Shown: positions 33,523 through 46,144, numbered from the stretch's first letter. The stretch is DNA of 64,000 nt from Oxytricha trifallax (GCA_000711775.1 ARYC01002003.1:1-64000), one strand, 5' to 3'. The notes: generated by a model not told the origin, from the letters alone. Numbers and translations are program-made.

Positions 33523-34354
33523 CAAGTATATTTCTAATTTTCATTGCTTTAGAATTTTTTGTATAAATATTAAGAGTCATTTATTATTAAATGTTGAAAA
33601 TTAATAACAATATAAAATCACTTTATCATTGCTAAATCCTTAGAAATATTTTAATAACTTTTATTCATATATTTTAAATAATTTTAATACATTTAATATC
33701 TTTAATTAGGTTATTTTAAATAAATAGTGTCTCCATTGTAATATGAATAATGTTACTTATTATATCTGCAGAAACATATTTCGTAAGAATTTTTCAATTA
33801 TTCAGGAATATAATTAAATTAAAATGATAGAAGGGCTGAATTACTTTACAGTTTTACTAGTGTTTTAAATTTCTAATAAAAATATATTAAATAAATGCGA
33901 TTTTTATTTATTTTCATTTAAAAAAATCAATGAGTTAAAGTGATTTTGCAACTCTGATTAATTAATCTAATTATATTATTATTAACTTTTCATATTTTTA
34001 ATTTATGTTTTGGCTTTATTTTCGTTTAGTCTGAAATCTTTCATAAATAGCATCAACCATTTACCTATCCATTTAACGATATGTTCTTTTGTTCAATACT
34101 TTAAAACTATTCAAATAAAAATAAACTTACGTCAAAATTTAATTATATATTATTGCCGTTAGAGGTCTTCATCATATTTAATATCTCTATAATTCTATCG
34201 TGTCCGCTCATATAGTATGCTACTCACTATTTAATATTGTATTAAACATAATCAAGAATATTTAATACCATTGTTGCATTCAAAGTTTAAAATGAAAGTT
34301 TAAGGCTAAGCAAGAAATTATTTTGTACCTAGTTTCAATAAATATAACTGTGTT
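33523..34354. other. AT-rich spacer
   Basis: No convincing feature. It ends at the start of repeat R1. Confidence 0.4.
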
Positions 34355-34997
34355 TAATGAATAAAAGAAAATAAATTTAACCTATCACTGTTTAATAACA
34401 AGATCAAACAATCAATCTTAGTCGTGACGTAAAGTGAGTTGATATGGATATTTCGTCACATGGCAGTTATGAAGTAGAAAACTCCGAAAAAAACCACTTC
34501 CGCTATTTCCTAGTCTCCTCCTAAAATCAAGATTTTGTCAGCATAATCTGAAAACCAGAGCTCGTAGAATTCAACTAGAATAACAGGGAGTGGAGAAAAA
34601 CGCTTACCGGTCCCACTGCTGCTGGGAAACATAATCCCTGTCCTTTAGCTGGGGTAGCTTTATCACCCTAATCCGGTGTAGGAGAAAATCCTTATCGTTG
34701 GCTTCAATGGTTTTCGTCTTCTCACTTTAGAAGGCAAAGCGTACTTTCATTCTGCTCCCTTTTACCTTGGAAGCTGAACTCAATCAGGCAAACTCATCTG
34801 CAGGGAAATCATTATGTCCAGCCCACTCGAGGAGTGTAGTAGCTAACAGATTGAACCCCACCGACTGGTCCCTCATGCGATGTGCCAAGCAGCCTCCTAC
34901 TTTCCCTTAGTTGTCCTCAGTAGGCCTTAATGTAGTAGAAAGCTATTTAAAGTCCTAAGTGAGATTGATACCTCAACTCGCAATTAACTTTCTAATT
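34355..34997 (-). repeat. Repeat R1, copy 1 (about 640 bp)
   Basis: A GC-rich block for this genome. Its reverse complement matches 47523-48180 over the full length, roughly 80% by eye, with many shared blocks such as ATAATCCCTGTCC and CCGGATTAGGGTGAT (read on the copy-2 strand). Indels between copies are not multiples of three and frames are not conserved, so it does not code for protein. Identity is unknown; options are a long-TIR pair, a SINE-like or MITE-like repeat, or a structured RNA. Confidence 0.8.
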
Positions 34998-35731
34998 TAA
35001 TAATGCATATAACTAAAATATAAAAGGTTTACTGATTTTTAATCCATTAATTTAACATTTTTATTAATTTATCAGTGGTAAATGCTATTTAACAAATAAA
35101 ATTAAAAAAAGTTACCTATAAGGATTTAAATAACAAAATCTAATCAATATTTACAGAGTTGATTAAGATAAATTTCATTTTTATATGTTCTAATATTAAT
35201 ATGTAAATTCTGTCATTAACTCTTTTTGTTTAAGAAAATTATTTGACGGTATAATAATATAGCATATTAACCTCTTTCAATCTCTAAAATAACCTCATTT
35301 ATAAAGTAAGTTTGGCATTAAATTTCCATAAAATAAATTAAAGATTTAAATTTCAATTTTGACTGAAATATTTTATTTTTATTCAATGACAAAATATTAA
35401 CTATTTTTATAATGGTAGTATTTTAATTAAACTTAACACATTGAAATTGATTTTTTAAATTTATGATAATCAATTTATTCAATTGGAAATAAATAATTAT
35501 ATGTAGTTAAATTGATACTCTCTATAAATTTAATACAAAAGGACAATAAATTTTAATATTATGCACAAAAAAAGTGGATACTCTACAACTTTATAAAATG
35601 GCTTTATTGTCAAAATTGATGAAAATAAATATTCAATAAAAAGACATAAATAATGTCAAAATAGGCAAGATTGCCTTATTATTTTTTGAATATCTTTGAA
35701 TTCTTGAGAAATTCAACTTTTTATATAGTTC

Positions 35732-35960
35732 CTATGGCAAAAACCCAAATCTCACTCTATCTTCCAATGCTTCTTTAAAGCCTTATGCACCTCACCTAAT
35801 ATTTAAAATCTAAAGTTCATAAGTTTTCGAGCTCATCTATCAAACATGATCTTAAGACATCACCAGCTGCCTAGTCAATGAGATATCGAGGTTAGAAACT
35901 TATTGAACTGCTTGACTTAGACTCTTACTACAGTCAAATGTTCTCATTTAACTTTAATGA
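35732..35960 (+). CDS. Unrecognised host-like N-terminal segment
   Basis: ATG at 35732 opens MAKTQISLYLPMLLQSLMHL, then LKSKVHKFSSSSIKHDLKTS and RYRGQKLIELLDLDSYYSQM in the ciliate code. It is a GC-richer island in AT-rich flanks. The opposite strand is also partly open, so the strand is not certain. It might continue at 38904 beyond a 2.9-kb AT-rich stretch that holds the (AT)n run and the Merlin-like transposon. Confidence 0.35.
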
Positions 35961-36644
35961 TATAAATCATCATTTAAATATAATTATATATTATTAGTTT
36001 ATTACACCTGAATTAAAATTTGATTGAATTTCTTTATATTTATACAATTTATATTAATATTTAGATATTTATTTCTCAATATTATAAGTCCATTAATTTT
36101 GGTTTTTAATTGTTTTTTATATTAATATTTATTAATTATTTTCTTTTAATTATAGAACTTATTATTTATTAAAATGAAATTATTTTTATGAAATTTTATT
36201 TTAATATTTTAAATATCAGAAATTTTTGAATTATTCCAATTTATCAAACAAATAAGTATGTTATTATTAACAAATAGTTAAGTTTTATTATTTGTATTTA
36301 AAGTTTTTTTAATGAAATTAAGTTTAAACAAATGTTATGACTATCATTTTTATCATAAATAACTACACTTATCATTTTTTATTATTTTTTAATTAAATCT
36401 TACCTTTAGTTTTATTATAAATGATATAGAGAAAAAAAATATTTTTTATTAAAAAAATTTAAATAGGTCTCTACAGACATATTTTTAATGATTTATAATA
36501 GATATTTCATAAATTTGCTTAACTTAAAAGAAAAATAAGTTTATTATTTATTTACTTATCAGATTTCATATTAGAATTTAAATAATTAAATAATTATTAT
36601 TATTTAATGCAGTACGGAAATTAATACTGGGCCTTAAGAAAACC

Positions 36645-36713
<69 letters not shown>

Positions 36714-37100
36714 CAGATATTCATCTTTTGACTTTTGGTGATCCAATTCATCTTCCCCAAGAAACTTTTACTCTCATACTTCAACTATAATTTAATAATT
36801 AAATGGTTTAACTAAGAAACAAATTAATCCAAATATCTCTCTTTTTATAATATTATATATATTTTAATAAAAATTTCAGCAATGTTTTACTTTTAGTAGA
36901 TAATCTATAGTATGAATTTTGATAAATAAAGATATAAAAATATCTTATAAAATAATAATAAATATTATATTATTCTCGAAAATGTCTCTATATTTTACTT
37001 CATAAAAGTTTTGGTTTAATCATCTAAATCTCTTTAAAAAAATAATTATAATAGTTCTTTGTATTGTTTTATTTTTTGAAAATATTGAATTTGCTGATTA
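35961..37100. other. AT-rich DNA with a long (AT)n run
   Basis: No coding island. An uninterrupted (AT)n run of about 32 units spans 36647-36711. Confidence 0.6.
36647..36711. repeat. (AT)n microsatellite, about 32 units
   Basis: A pure AT dinucleotide run flanked by CAG on the left and AATCAGATAT on the right. Confidence 0.98.
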
Positions 37101-38585
37101 AGGGGTCTTAGTCGGTGGCAAAATTTTTTTCAAAATCCTAAATTGGTGGCAAAAATAATAAAATTTTTAAAAATCCTTTGTCACTGCCAAAAAATAAAAT
37201 ATGATTTTTTTACCAAAAAATCATAAATTAATGCTTAATATAAAAAAAAATTTCCAATCAAAGAATTGTCAATTAATTAATAACTAGTTAAATATCTCAG
37301 ATAAAGATTCATTTGCCTTTTATTAATTGATTTTTATATGTCTTCTCCATAATGCTTCCATTAAAAAATCATGCAAATTTTCATCACTTACCGTACTATA
37401 AATATTTTTAATATATCTTTTGAGTTAAAACCATAAGCTTTCAATTTAATTTGTTCCTCTAAAATTTCTAGGTCTTACATTTGCATTGCTATTCTCACTA
37501 TCATCTTGCATATTAATATCTTAAAATTTATTTTCTTCATCATTATCATCTTCATCTTCACTATCATCATTATCTTCTTCTTATTATTGATTAAATAAAT
37601 TTTAATTTAGTTCTTCAAGAACATATCTTTTATTGTATAATCCTGCTTATGAAAAATGCATATTTTAATATGAAATAAATCCATCATGATGTATAGTAGA
37701 TCCTACTTAAAAATATTAGTGTATTAGCGCCCATAAAGTATTTCTAGTTCTGTCTTTAACAATAAAAACTTTTGCTTTCTTAGAATTTCTATCTATCATG
37801 CTAAATACCCAAATTTGCCTTTATAATCTCATATTTCCTACTTAATTTCTAATTTAGCTTCCATCATGCAAAAATCTTCCATGAGTAAATAAACTTTCAT
37901 TTACTTCAATATCACCATTAAGTATTTCATTTTCATCTTAGACATGAAATATCTCCATATACTTAGCTATCTTTTTTCTAACATTTTAGAAAATAGTTTT
38001 GATTAATTTCTGATTTAATTTATAATTGTACATATTTAAATTGTACTTTGTTTGGGAAGAACTGTATCCCATTGCAAAATAGTGAAATACCAATAAATAC
38101 CATGCTGATATTGGTTGTTGATGCTTGCGAAACATAAATAGTGATTTAATTCATTTTTTTTCTTCTGCATGGTCGTTTACATTAGTATTCAACTTCATCT
38201 GGAGCATCTTTTCCGTTTGGTTACAACATATACTATCACCATACTTGACATTTTACGTCATTTTCGAAAATGCCAATTTCTTATAGATCTGCAATTATAT
38301 TTTATATATCTTTGTTAAAAATCATTACATCCATTATTAATTAAGATGTTTTTACAATATCTGAATGTCATTTTTGACTTTAAATTTCTGTATCTATTAT
38401 CATAAAATTATAGCATACTTTTTAAGATAAAATTTAGATACAATTTAAATATTTATTTCTTTAATTAAAATTTGTTTCTATATTAAGCAGCAATTTTTGA
38501 TTTTTTGGTAAAAAAATCATATTTTATTTTCTGCCAACGACTAAGGATTTTTAAGAAATTTTGCCACCGACTTAGACCTTCCCCT
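37101..38585 (-). mobile_element. ISXO2/Merlin-like DNA transposon (about 1.5 kb)
   Basis: The ends are inverted repeats: GGTCTTAGTCGGTGGCAAAA on the left and GGTCTAAGTCGGTGGCAAAA (complement) on the right. Inner repeats around the TTTTTTACC block extend the similarity to about 110 bp. It encodes one minus-strand DDE transposase. The exact tips and target duplication could not be fixed (the family usually duplicates 8 bp). It lies between two host-like coding islands. Confidence 0.8.
37269..38345 (-). CDS. ISXO2/Merlin-like DDE transposase, N-terminus damaged
   Basis: Ciliate-code minus frame ending at TGA 37269-37271. It shows a zinc-ribbon-like start (CQV.. and CKRPCRRKK), then ISAWYLLVFHYFAMGYSSSQ. 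The catalytic blocks IEVNESLFTHGRF, RQIWVFSMIDRNSKKAKVFI, IHHDGFISYQ and NQIESLWFQLKRYI follow, matching the E/D-D-E order of the ISXO2-like (IS1595/Merlin) family. An acidic insert (EEDNDDSEDEDDNDEE) lies between the second D and the last E. The catalytic part is open, but the zinc-ribbon part has one TGA and one shift near 38130-38250. Confidence 0.78.
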
Positions 38586-38903
38586 CTGTTAATTCTTTAA
38601 TGGAAAGTTTGTTTTCTTATGATTATTGAGTGATTTAATCAATCTCACCCTAATCGTTGAATTATTACTTCTTTCTCATTCAATTGAATACGATTTAATG
38701 TGAAATGTTGTTTTTTATACTGTTAAACAATTTTATATTTGTATAAGGCCTTGGAAGTAAAAATTAAAAATTAATGATTAATTAAATATCTAATATAAGT
38801 ATAAGAGGATTAATATTCTTTATTTAAATTTATTTTTAAAAATTTACTCTTAAATTAGTTGTTAGTTATCACTTCATAATCAAGGGTGGTAACTCCATTG
38901 AGG

Positions 38904-39160
38904 TAAATCCCTGCTTAGTGCAGTTGCCCTCTGGAATAAACTAACCCTTATAGTTGTTCTCAATTCGAGTATTGAAAACTTAACAAGTGACTTCATCAAC
39001 AAGCACTTGAAAACTATAAAATCGAGTGATTTTTTAGATCCATAATTATTAACAAGATCACAAGGGAAAAACACATACTCAATCACTTATATATTAGTGT
39101 AAGTACTGATCTTGGTTTCTCCATTTGTTTCTGAAAGCAACAGGCTATTAAATCTGGTTA
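38904..39160 (+). CDS. Unrecognised host-like coding segment
   Basis: The plus strand reads GKSLLSAVALWNKLTLIVVL, then NLTSDFINKHLKTIKSSDFL and LLTRSQGKNTYSI in the ciliate code. GC is raised. It starts directly after an in-frame TGA, so the true 5' boundary is a splice or rearrangement junction if the call is right. No family is recognised. Confidence 0.33.
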
Positions 39161-40299
39161 TTTACTAATTATAATTAATAAATGATAAAATTAGAACTAA
39201 TGAGCAAGGAACAATTATAAAAGTAAAAAAGGTTAATATGAAATAATTATAATAAAATATCTTAATCTAACCAATGCAGTAGCCTTTTTAAAATTGATTA
39301 ACTCATAAATTAAATAATATTAAGATAATTATAAACAAATTAATACAAAATAGCAAATAAATTATGAATATAATAACATTGATTTATAAATTACAAATCT
39401 TTTTATTATAATATTTTAAATGTATTTATTCTTTAAATTTCATTTTATGCCACTATCTATTCTGTAAGGAGAGTATTTCTTAAATTATACAAGCTTTTCA
39501 TGCTTATTTAACCTTTTAGGTCAACAGCTACATAGCATAGTTATTCTATGTAGTTGTTGATTAACTAAGTATTCATTATCGAAAACTTTTCTGAACCTTT
39601 AGACATTAATTTATTCTGCATATTCAACATTAAATTAATTTTTAACCAAACTTATTGATATTTCCATTTTACCGACTTTTATGTCTATAAATCGCTTAGC
39701 TTAAAATAAGAAGCCAAATATTTTACACAAACTATTATTTTATATTTAATTCGCATTCTTGCTGGAACTTAATATTATTATGTTTGTCATAATTAATCTT
39801 AAATTATAAGATATCTCTTTGTATAATATTTTTTGTTCAAATTAATTTCTGAAGACAGAAATATAGATACTAATAATGGTTTTTCATAAAAAATTCTTGT
39901 TATTAATTTAAAGCATTAACAGAATAGGATATCAAAAAAAAAGCGTTCTCAATTTGCAAATATAGTTTAATGCCAGAATTCCACTTATTGAGTTCTTTCA
40001 AACTTCTTGATTTAAAGTGAATAGGATTAATCAATTATTTTATACAATTTCTTTAATTTATTTTCTGTAAAATAATATTTAATAAACCCCATGATGGTCA
40101 CGTAGTCATTTTTTTGAAAGTAAATAAGCAAGTTATGATATATAAGTAATAAAGTAATAAAATAAATTTGAGAATCATTAAATAGCTTACTCTTATATTG
40201 AGAAAATTTTCATTGTAATTTTATTATAAAAAAAGTTCTTACCTTCAATAATTATGAATCTAACTTGATCATTTCTCTAGTTAAATCTCTAAACAGTTT
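39161..40299. other. AT-rich spacer with one hairpin
   Basis: No coding island. A 17-bp-arm hairpin (CAACAGCTACATAG...CTATGTAGTTGTTG) lies at about 39522-39560. Confidence 0.45.
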
Positions 40300-41571
40300 G
40301 AATAACTTCCTAGTCTGATCCAGGATTTATAAGTGGGTTTTAACTTGTTTGAATTTTATCTTAATTTTATTCTAATTAAGTTTGTTACTGGGGGGTTTTT
40401 TCAATCTTATTTTTTAATTCATTTTTCTCCAAAATAGTAACTCTTGCATTTACTTGTTTAATATTGTTATTTATTATTTATAAGCTATCTTTTTCAGAAG
40501 TTTAGAAGTCAGCTATATTTTTGTTGACGTGATCAACAATGGTTTTAATGTTATTATCACAGCTGCTTATTTGTTTATTTTGGGACTCTTAGATAGCTGT
40601 AATTTACTCTTAAAATTCAATTATCTCTCTTAAAGTTAATTTATTTTGACTTAAGCTTCATCAACCTTTTTGTTTATCATTAAATTTTATTCATAAGCTT
40701 TTTTTACATGAACTGCGAGAGATTCTTAAGAAGCTATGCCAATAGTAGGTGCTGCTTTTTTTATATCGGTAACTAAAATCTTAAAGCATCTTAAATATCT
40801 TCAATTCCTTCTCTTACTTATTGTTGGATTTAATTGGCTTCAGTAGTTTTAAGAATTTTTTCTAGCTCTTCTACTCTCTCAATAGTTAATGACACATAAT
40901 GATTGAGTTTCTCGTATATTTTAGTTTCTAAAAACTCAGGGAGTTATACTAACAATCTATCGTACATATCAGACATAGCTTTTATTGTCATTTGTTTATA
41001 ATCTTTTGCTATTATTTCTTCAACCTTTTCCAAATTAAGATAAGTTCAGTCTGAAAATGATTGAGAATCCTCAATTTCAGTCAAATTCTAATTAGAGCTT
41101 AATGATTCAAAAACTGGCAATGTTTATTTATTGGCTTATAACCCCTTCTCGGATGTTCTAGAGTTTTCATCACCTTCTATTTAGTCAAGAACTGGGGTTT
41201 CTTTTTAATTATTTTTTTATATTGATTTCCATTTTATTTTATTTATTCGTCCTTTTTTCCTGGGGTAGTGAATTTACTATCACTTTTCAATTATTTAGAG
41301 TTGCAATCAACCAATTTTTATGAGCATTTATTGAGCTTGTACCAAACTTTTTTTGCAATTCTATTTTAACATCTTTGAAAGTTTTATTCCCCATAATCTT
41401 TTGGTTCTTGATGTAATCTAGTATTTTATTTTTAGTCTCTTCTTTTTTCAGTTTATCCAGTTAATTATGAATAAAAAATTCTGCTGTATAATTTGAAGGT
41501 TCAGAGGATTCCTCAATTTACTTTTGCTTTTTTTAGCTTTTTGACTTATCTATAGACGATTGCTTACTCAT
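40300..41571 (-). pseudogene. Coiled-coil ORF near an IS630-like transposase
   Basis: ATG 41569-41571 (MSKQSSIDKSKSQKKQKQIE) in the ciliate code. The first 110 codons include FIHNQLDKLKKEETKNKILD and IELQKKFGTSSINAHKNWLI. After at least two frame changes there are heptad-like stretches (TIERVEELEKILKTTEANQI; NIKTIVDHVNKNIADFQTSE; VNARVTILEKNELKNKIEK). It looks like a long coiled-coil protein. It may belong to the same element as the transposase at 43314. No known family. Confidence 0.45.
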
Positions 41572-41599
41572 TATGTTTATTATTTTTCAAAATTATTTC

Positions 41600-41880
41600 C
41601 CCCCTTTTATAGTCCCAAAATATACTAATCTTTTATAGTCCCAAAATTAGTTGTAAAAGCTTCTTGAAGTATTCTGATTTACACTAAATAGTCTTCATTT
41701 GTAAAATCAGGATTTTTTAAGGATTCATTATTATTTAGTGGTTTTTAATCTTAAAATTCTTATTAAATTGTTAGATTTTAAGTTTTTCAAAAGTCTACTA
41801 AAATATACCAAAGTCTATTAAACTCTCATAACTCTACTAAAGTCTACCAAAGTCTACTATACCATATTAATAAAAATCAG
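41600..41880. repeat. Short direct repeats upstream of the coiled-coil ORF
   Basis: CTTTTATAGTCCCAAAAT occurs twice in a row (about 41606 and 41630). A loose tandem of AAGTCTACTA/CCAAAGTCTA units runs from about 41786 to 41866. Possible control sites of the neighbouring element; function unknown. Confidence 0.6.
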
Positions 41881-42305
41881 AAGTTTTTTGTGTGAATAAA
41901 TATAATAAAATTTTCATCATCCTTTTTTAGTTTTATTTCAAAAAATTGTTCGATTATTTTAATTTTCACAAAGCTATCTTTTTAAAACAAATTACTTCAG
42001 GACTCTTATTAGAAGAATTAGAAAATTATAGCCCAATTTACTCAGAAAAAGTGATTGGTATAATGAAAAACTTTTTCTTCTTTAATAATTTTAGAATTAT
42101 TTCGAAGTAGTTTATATAATTTTATGAATAAATTTTATCCAAGTGCATTAGGCAAAGGATTTAAAAGAAAGTCAAAAAGCTGTGTTGTATTATGAGATTA
42201 TTTAATTTTAATTTTTTTAAAAAGATAATCAGGATTTAAGACTAAATTAAAAATTTTAAATAATAAAATTAATTTATTTAACTCAAAGAGTTAAACTGTT
42301 TTAAT

Positions 42306-43080
42306 TCAGCAGTTATTATTCTATTAAATAGGTCCCATAATTTAAGGACAGCCTTAGGCATCAAGAAGTCCATCATTCTGAAGTTAATGAACTAACTACT
42401 TGTAGTTCATCAAATCATCAATTTGCTCTCTTATTCCCTGAAATTTTTGTCTCATTAATTCATTATTTTCCAAATACTTTTGTTTGCTCTGTCTGAGTTA
42501 TTGATTGTTATTTTTCATTTCCTCATCAACATTGGGTCTTAATCTTATCTTCGCTGATAACTTTAGTAAATATGCTGATCTTCCTTTTTGAACTAAAGAG
42601 AATATATAAAATGTTTAATTTTACCGCTGTAGTTAATAGAGTTATTTAAAGCTGAAATGAGTTCTTGCTTCAGATGTACAATCAAATTGTTTGATTGGTC
42701 AAGTCTTTATCTCCTCATAAATTTTGCTTGTTATTCCATGCTATTTATGCCTTCTTAGTCCAATGACAACAATATGTTGACAATCCATTTTTTGTCCAAA
42801 TGGAGCCAGTCGCATTGATCTAGCAAGTAATTTAAAAGTGAAGGCTTTGTTTAGGCATACTCTAGAAAGTCATCAGAGGTCAAACCCTCTATTTAAGGCA
42901 CAGCGGCAACTATAACATCTGTTCTTTTCAAATACTATAAAGTCCTTATTTACCAAATATTATCTCCTTGTTTCCATTTATGATACTTCTAAAAAATTAG
43001 ACATTAGTACAATTAACTTTTGGCAAATACGCCCCACACTCTTAAGTTAAGAAATCATAAAGTTCCTTTTTACTCCCCAT
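42306..43080 (-). CDS. Unrecognised ORF near an IS630-like transposase
   Basis: ATG 43078-43080 (MGSKKELYDFLTQECGAYLP) to TGA 42306-42308, with one shift early on (775 bp). Main stretches are EGLTSDDFLEYAQTKPSLLN, LHLDKKWIVNILLSLDQEGI, FMRRQRLDQSNNLIVHLKQE and, at the end, GIREQIDDLMNYKQLVHQLQ and GCPQIMGPIQQNNNC. It is helical and Gln-rich with likely coiled coils. It is divergent from the transposase start at 43314, which suggests a shared element. Function unknown. Confidence 0.5.
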
Positions 43081-43313
43081 TTTTTCCCTCAATTAGTTTA
43101 TATTTATTTCTTAAAGTCTCTCTTCCATTAACTCAAACTGTCTGCGTTAAATTTAGGACCACAAATTTATTTTAAGTTTTTATTTAATTATAAATAGGCC
43201 TAAAATATTAATTATATCAGATTAATAAATAGGGAGCTTAAATAACTTTACACTCATAGAAATTTCTTATAGAATTATAACTTACAGAGAAACTTAATTT
43301 ATATAAAACAAAA

Positions 43314-44940
43314 ATGGAAAACATCCAGAGAAGAGATGATTACAAATAAACTGAAATCAGAAAATTTTTTAGCCAAGACTTTAACTGTAGATAAGTATCA
43401 AGATCTAATAGTAGCTTATCAAATGAAAATAACTCTTAGAAATCAAACTAAAATTAAGATGATTGGAAGAGCAAAGCCACATCTGTAGTTTATATATAAG
43501 ACTTTTAGAGGGAAGATCTCGAACTAAAATAAATAACAAATCTAGATCTAGAGTATAAGGAAAATTAATTAGTAGAAAAAATTGAAGGAATACTCAATAA
43601 TAGTGTCATTAGTGACCCCAGAAAAATTGCTAAATAAATTTAATCAATTGAAATTTTTTAAAGTAGTATAAGTAAAGAGGAATATTAAGATTACTTTACA
43701 AAAGCGCTATAAGCTCACCTCAATCATCAGTTAAAAGTACGAAGAGTTATTGTCAGTTCAGATGAAATTAAAAATGCAGTTAAAGAAAGTGTATAGCAAC
43801 TTTACAGTGTTCATGTATAAAATTAAGTAAAAAGTGCAGTAAAAGAAACCAATAAAACTGAAAACTATGGCTCCCAAAAAATATGAACAACAGGATCAGA
43901 TTTATAAGAATAAGCAAAAAAGAATCAGAAAACTCTTGCCTCAAGAATTAAGCAATTGTATTATGAAGAAAATTGCTCTAAACTTACCCTTTTGAAAAGA
44001 TTCAATTTAAGCCGCACTTAATTAGATAATGCTCTTAATGATTAGATAAATTATTAGGACTTAAAAATCTTAAAAACTCATGAAAAAAAAGCTAAGACTT
44101 TGAGCATGTTTAACAATTTATCTTGGGGTAACATTAAGCAGGCATACCATTATAATCAACTTAGGAAATTTTAAAAAGTATCAATGAAAATCTGAGCGTC
44201 AATATGAGTAAAAATAAGGTGCAAAGGCTCATGAAAAAAAAGATGAAAATGAGTTATAAGAAAGTTTACAAAATAGATTAGAGAACAAATAATAATGAAT
44301 GTATAATAGCTCGTCACTTTGCAGCAAGAGATTTATAACATAGTCAAACTTACAGAAAACTATCATAAATATTGATGAAAGTAGCATCTATAGTTATCTA
44401 ATGATATCAAGAAAAGTTGGAGTTTCAAAGGACTTAAGAACTATTCTGAAGTATCTTAACGACTTTATTAGGTTAATGTTATTGCAGGAATATCAAATAA
44501 GGGATAAGTGTTTTTTTAAATGACTAAAGGTTACAATAACAATAAAACTTTCTACAATTTCTTTTGGACTTAATTAGTATACTTGACAAAAAAGAAAAAC
44601 ACTGGAGAGTCGATACTATATTCCTACTAGATAAAGCTACATATCATCGTAGTTCATAATATTCAAAAAAAATTCAGGTTACTTCAAATAAGTATTTATT
44701 ATCTAGGACCTTATCATTTTGAAATGGCCCAAGCTGAAAAGTTTTTTTCTTTTATTAAGAAATCAATAAATCTTTTGGAGCGATAAAAAGGCATGGATCT
44801 AGCTATAAAATCTATAGCAGAATAAATTACAAGCCTTAATTATAGTTGGATTAGTGATTCATTCGATGAAGCTCTTAAATTATCTAATGATGAAAAGAAT
44901 TTGAAATAACCATTTCGAAACTAATTGAAACCCCATATTT
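43314..44940 (+). pseudogene. IS630/Tc1-like DDE transposase, decayed
   Basis: It starts MENIQRRDDYKQTEIRKFFS. Towards the 3' half there are clear IS630/Tc1 blocks: INIDESSIYSYL (first D), SWSFKGLKNYSEVSQ, VNVIAGISNKGQVFFQMTKG, IFLLDKATYHRSS (second D) and GPYHFEMAQAEKFFSFIKKS (last E region). These lie in different frames, with at least four breaks. It is not closely similar to the TBE transposases. The 3' limit is approximate. Terminal repeats of the parent element were not found. Confidence 0.65.
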
Positions 44941-45299
44941 GCTATTTTTAAAAACAAAAAAGTAAGTAAAAATGCCCCTCTAATTATTTTACTCCCCCCA
45001 ATAATTAAGATTATAATAGAATGTACGGACCGGACATTTACCGGACATTTGCAAGAAGTTACGAAAATCATACCAGATCTTATTAAATTTCTAAAATATA
45101 AATGTTCTTCAATTTATACATAAAATTATCTAGGTTATAGAAATTTAATTAAAACTTTGTTATTTTGAATCTAATTAAAATCAATTGTATAGTAATTTAA
45201 TTATATATAAGCAAATAGATTTTTAAAATAACTTAAAAGTAAATTGACTTAATTTAATTTAAATTTATAGAACTTGCTTAAGTCAGATAAGTCAAAATT

Positions 45300-46144
45300 G
45301 GAAGTATATAGGTTTTAATATAATAGGTTTCGTTATTAAAATTTATTAATTTTAAATTAATTTAATTTATTATCAAACAATTTTCCCATATTTTAAATGT
45401 TTGACCTTTTCATCTTTAATCTAATTCCCAAAGCAAATGTAATTTCTTCTAATGTTGTTAGTTCTTGCAAATTCTTCAATAATTCTAGCATTATGGATCA
45501 ACTGATAAATTGTTTCGTAAAGCTCGTTAGGTTTTATGAATTTATTCTCCTCGGGGCTCTGATTATATCAGGCAATGTGTGAAGGTGCATTTATTAAAAA
45601 ACTTGTCCTTTTCTCCCAATCAAGCAAATCTCAAACTGGTGATCTAAAAAGTTTCTTGAAAAAATCGAGCCCAAATGTTAACATCTTTTTTGTTACCCAG
45701 AAAATAGATACCCATTCTCCTAAATTTATTCTATTTGGAAGTTCATCAAATCTTGTAATGTTTGCATATCATACTTAAATTTTATCATTGTCTCAGGAAA
45801 CGGCATGTCTGAAATGACTACATCAGCAAGCTTACCACACAATTCTTAATTAAATTGAGCCATTACTTCTCAATCTAGAAGGTTGATGTTATAAGCTGCG
45901 TAATTACTGGTAATTTCATTAATTAGGGCATTGGTTTCTTTTGCATTTGAATTTCAGTCTGGGATGATTTTTTCTTGCCTAATTTGACATTTTACTATTT
46001 TAAGACTCTATTTTCTGTTTCTAGAACATTAATTCTATCAACTAACTCCCTGATTTCCTCATTCTTTAATTGTTTGAAATTATTAAATTCAATAGTTTTT
46101 GATTGAAGGTCTTACTCTAACTATTCCTTCTCTTTCTTCATTTG
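45300..46144 (-). pseudogene. Coiled-coil ORF downstream of the transposase
   Basis: Minus-strand ciliate-code frame from about 46142 (MKKEKEQLEQDLQSKTIEFN, then ELVDRINVLETENRVLKQQN), a clear heptad-type coiled coil. It continues with TNALINEITSNYAAYNINLL and QFNQELCGKLADVVISDMPF after breaks and an in-frame TGA. It is convergent with the transposase. No family is recognised. Confidence 0.4.

Noticed and set aside
34500-34960. R1 as an rRNA or tRNA gene
   Set aside because: No rRNA core motifs or complete cloverleaf could be found; only general GC-richness and weak box-like strings.
38880-39086. Minus-strand 68-codon frame
   Set aside because: The plus-strand ciliate-code frame over the same island has better composition and continues further.
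44880-45071. Minus-strand frame at the transposase 3' end
   Set aside because: Antisense to the IS630-like remnant and its tail; no independent support.
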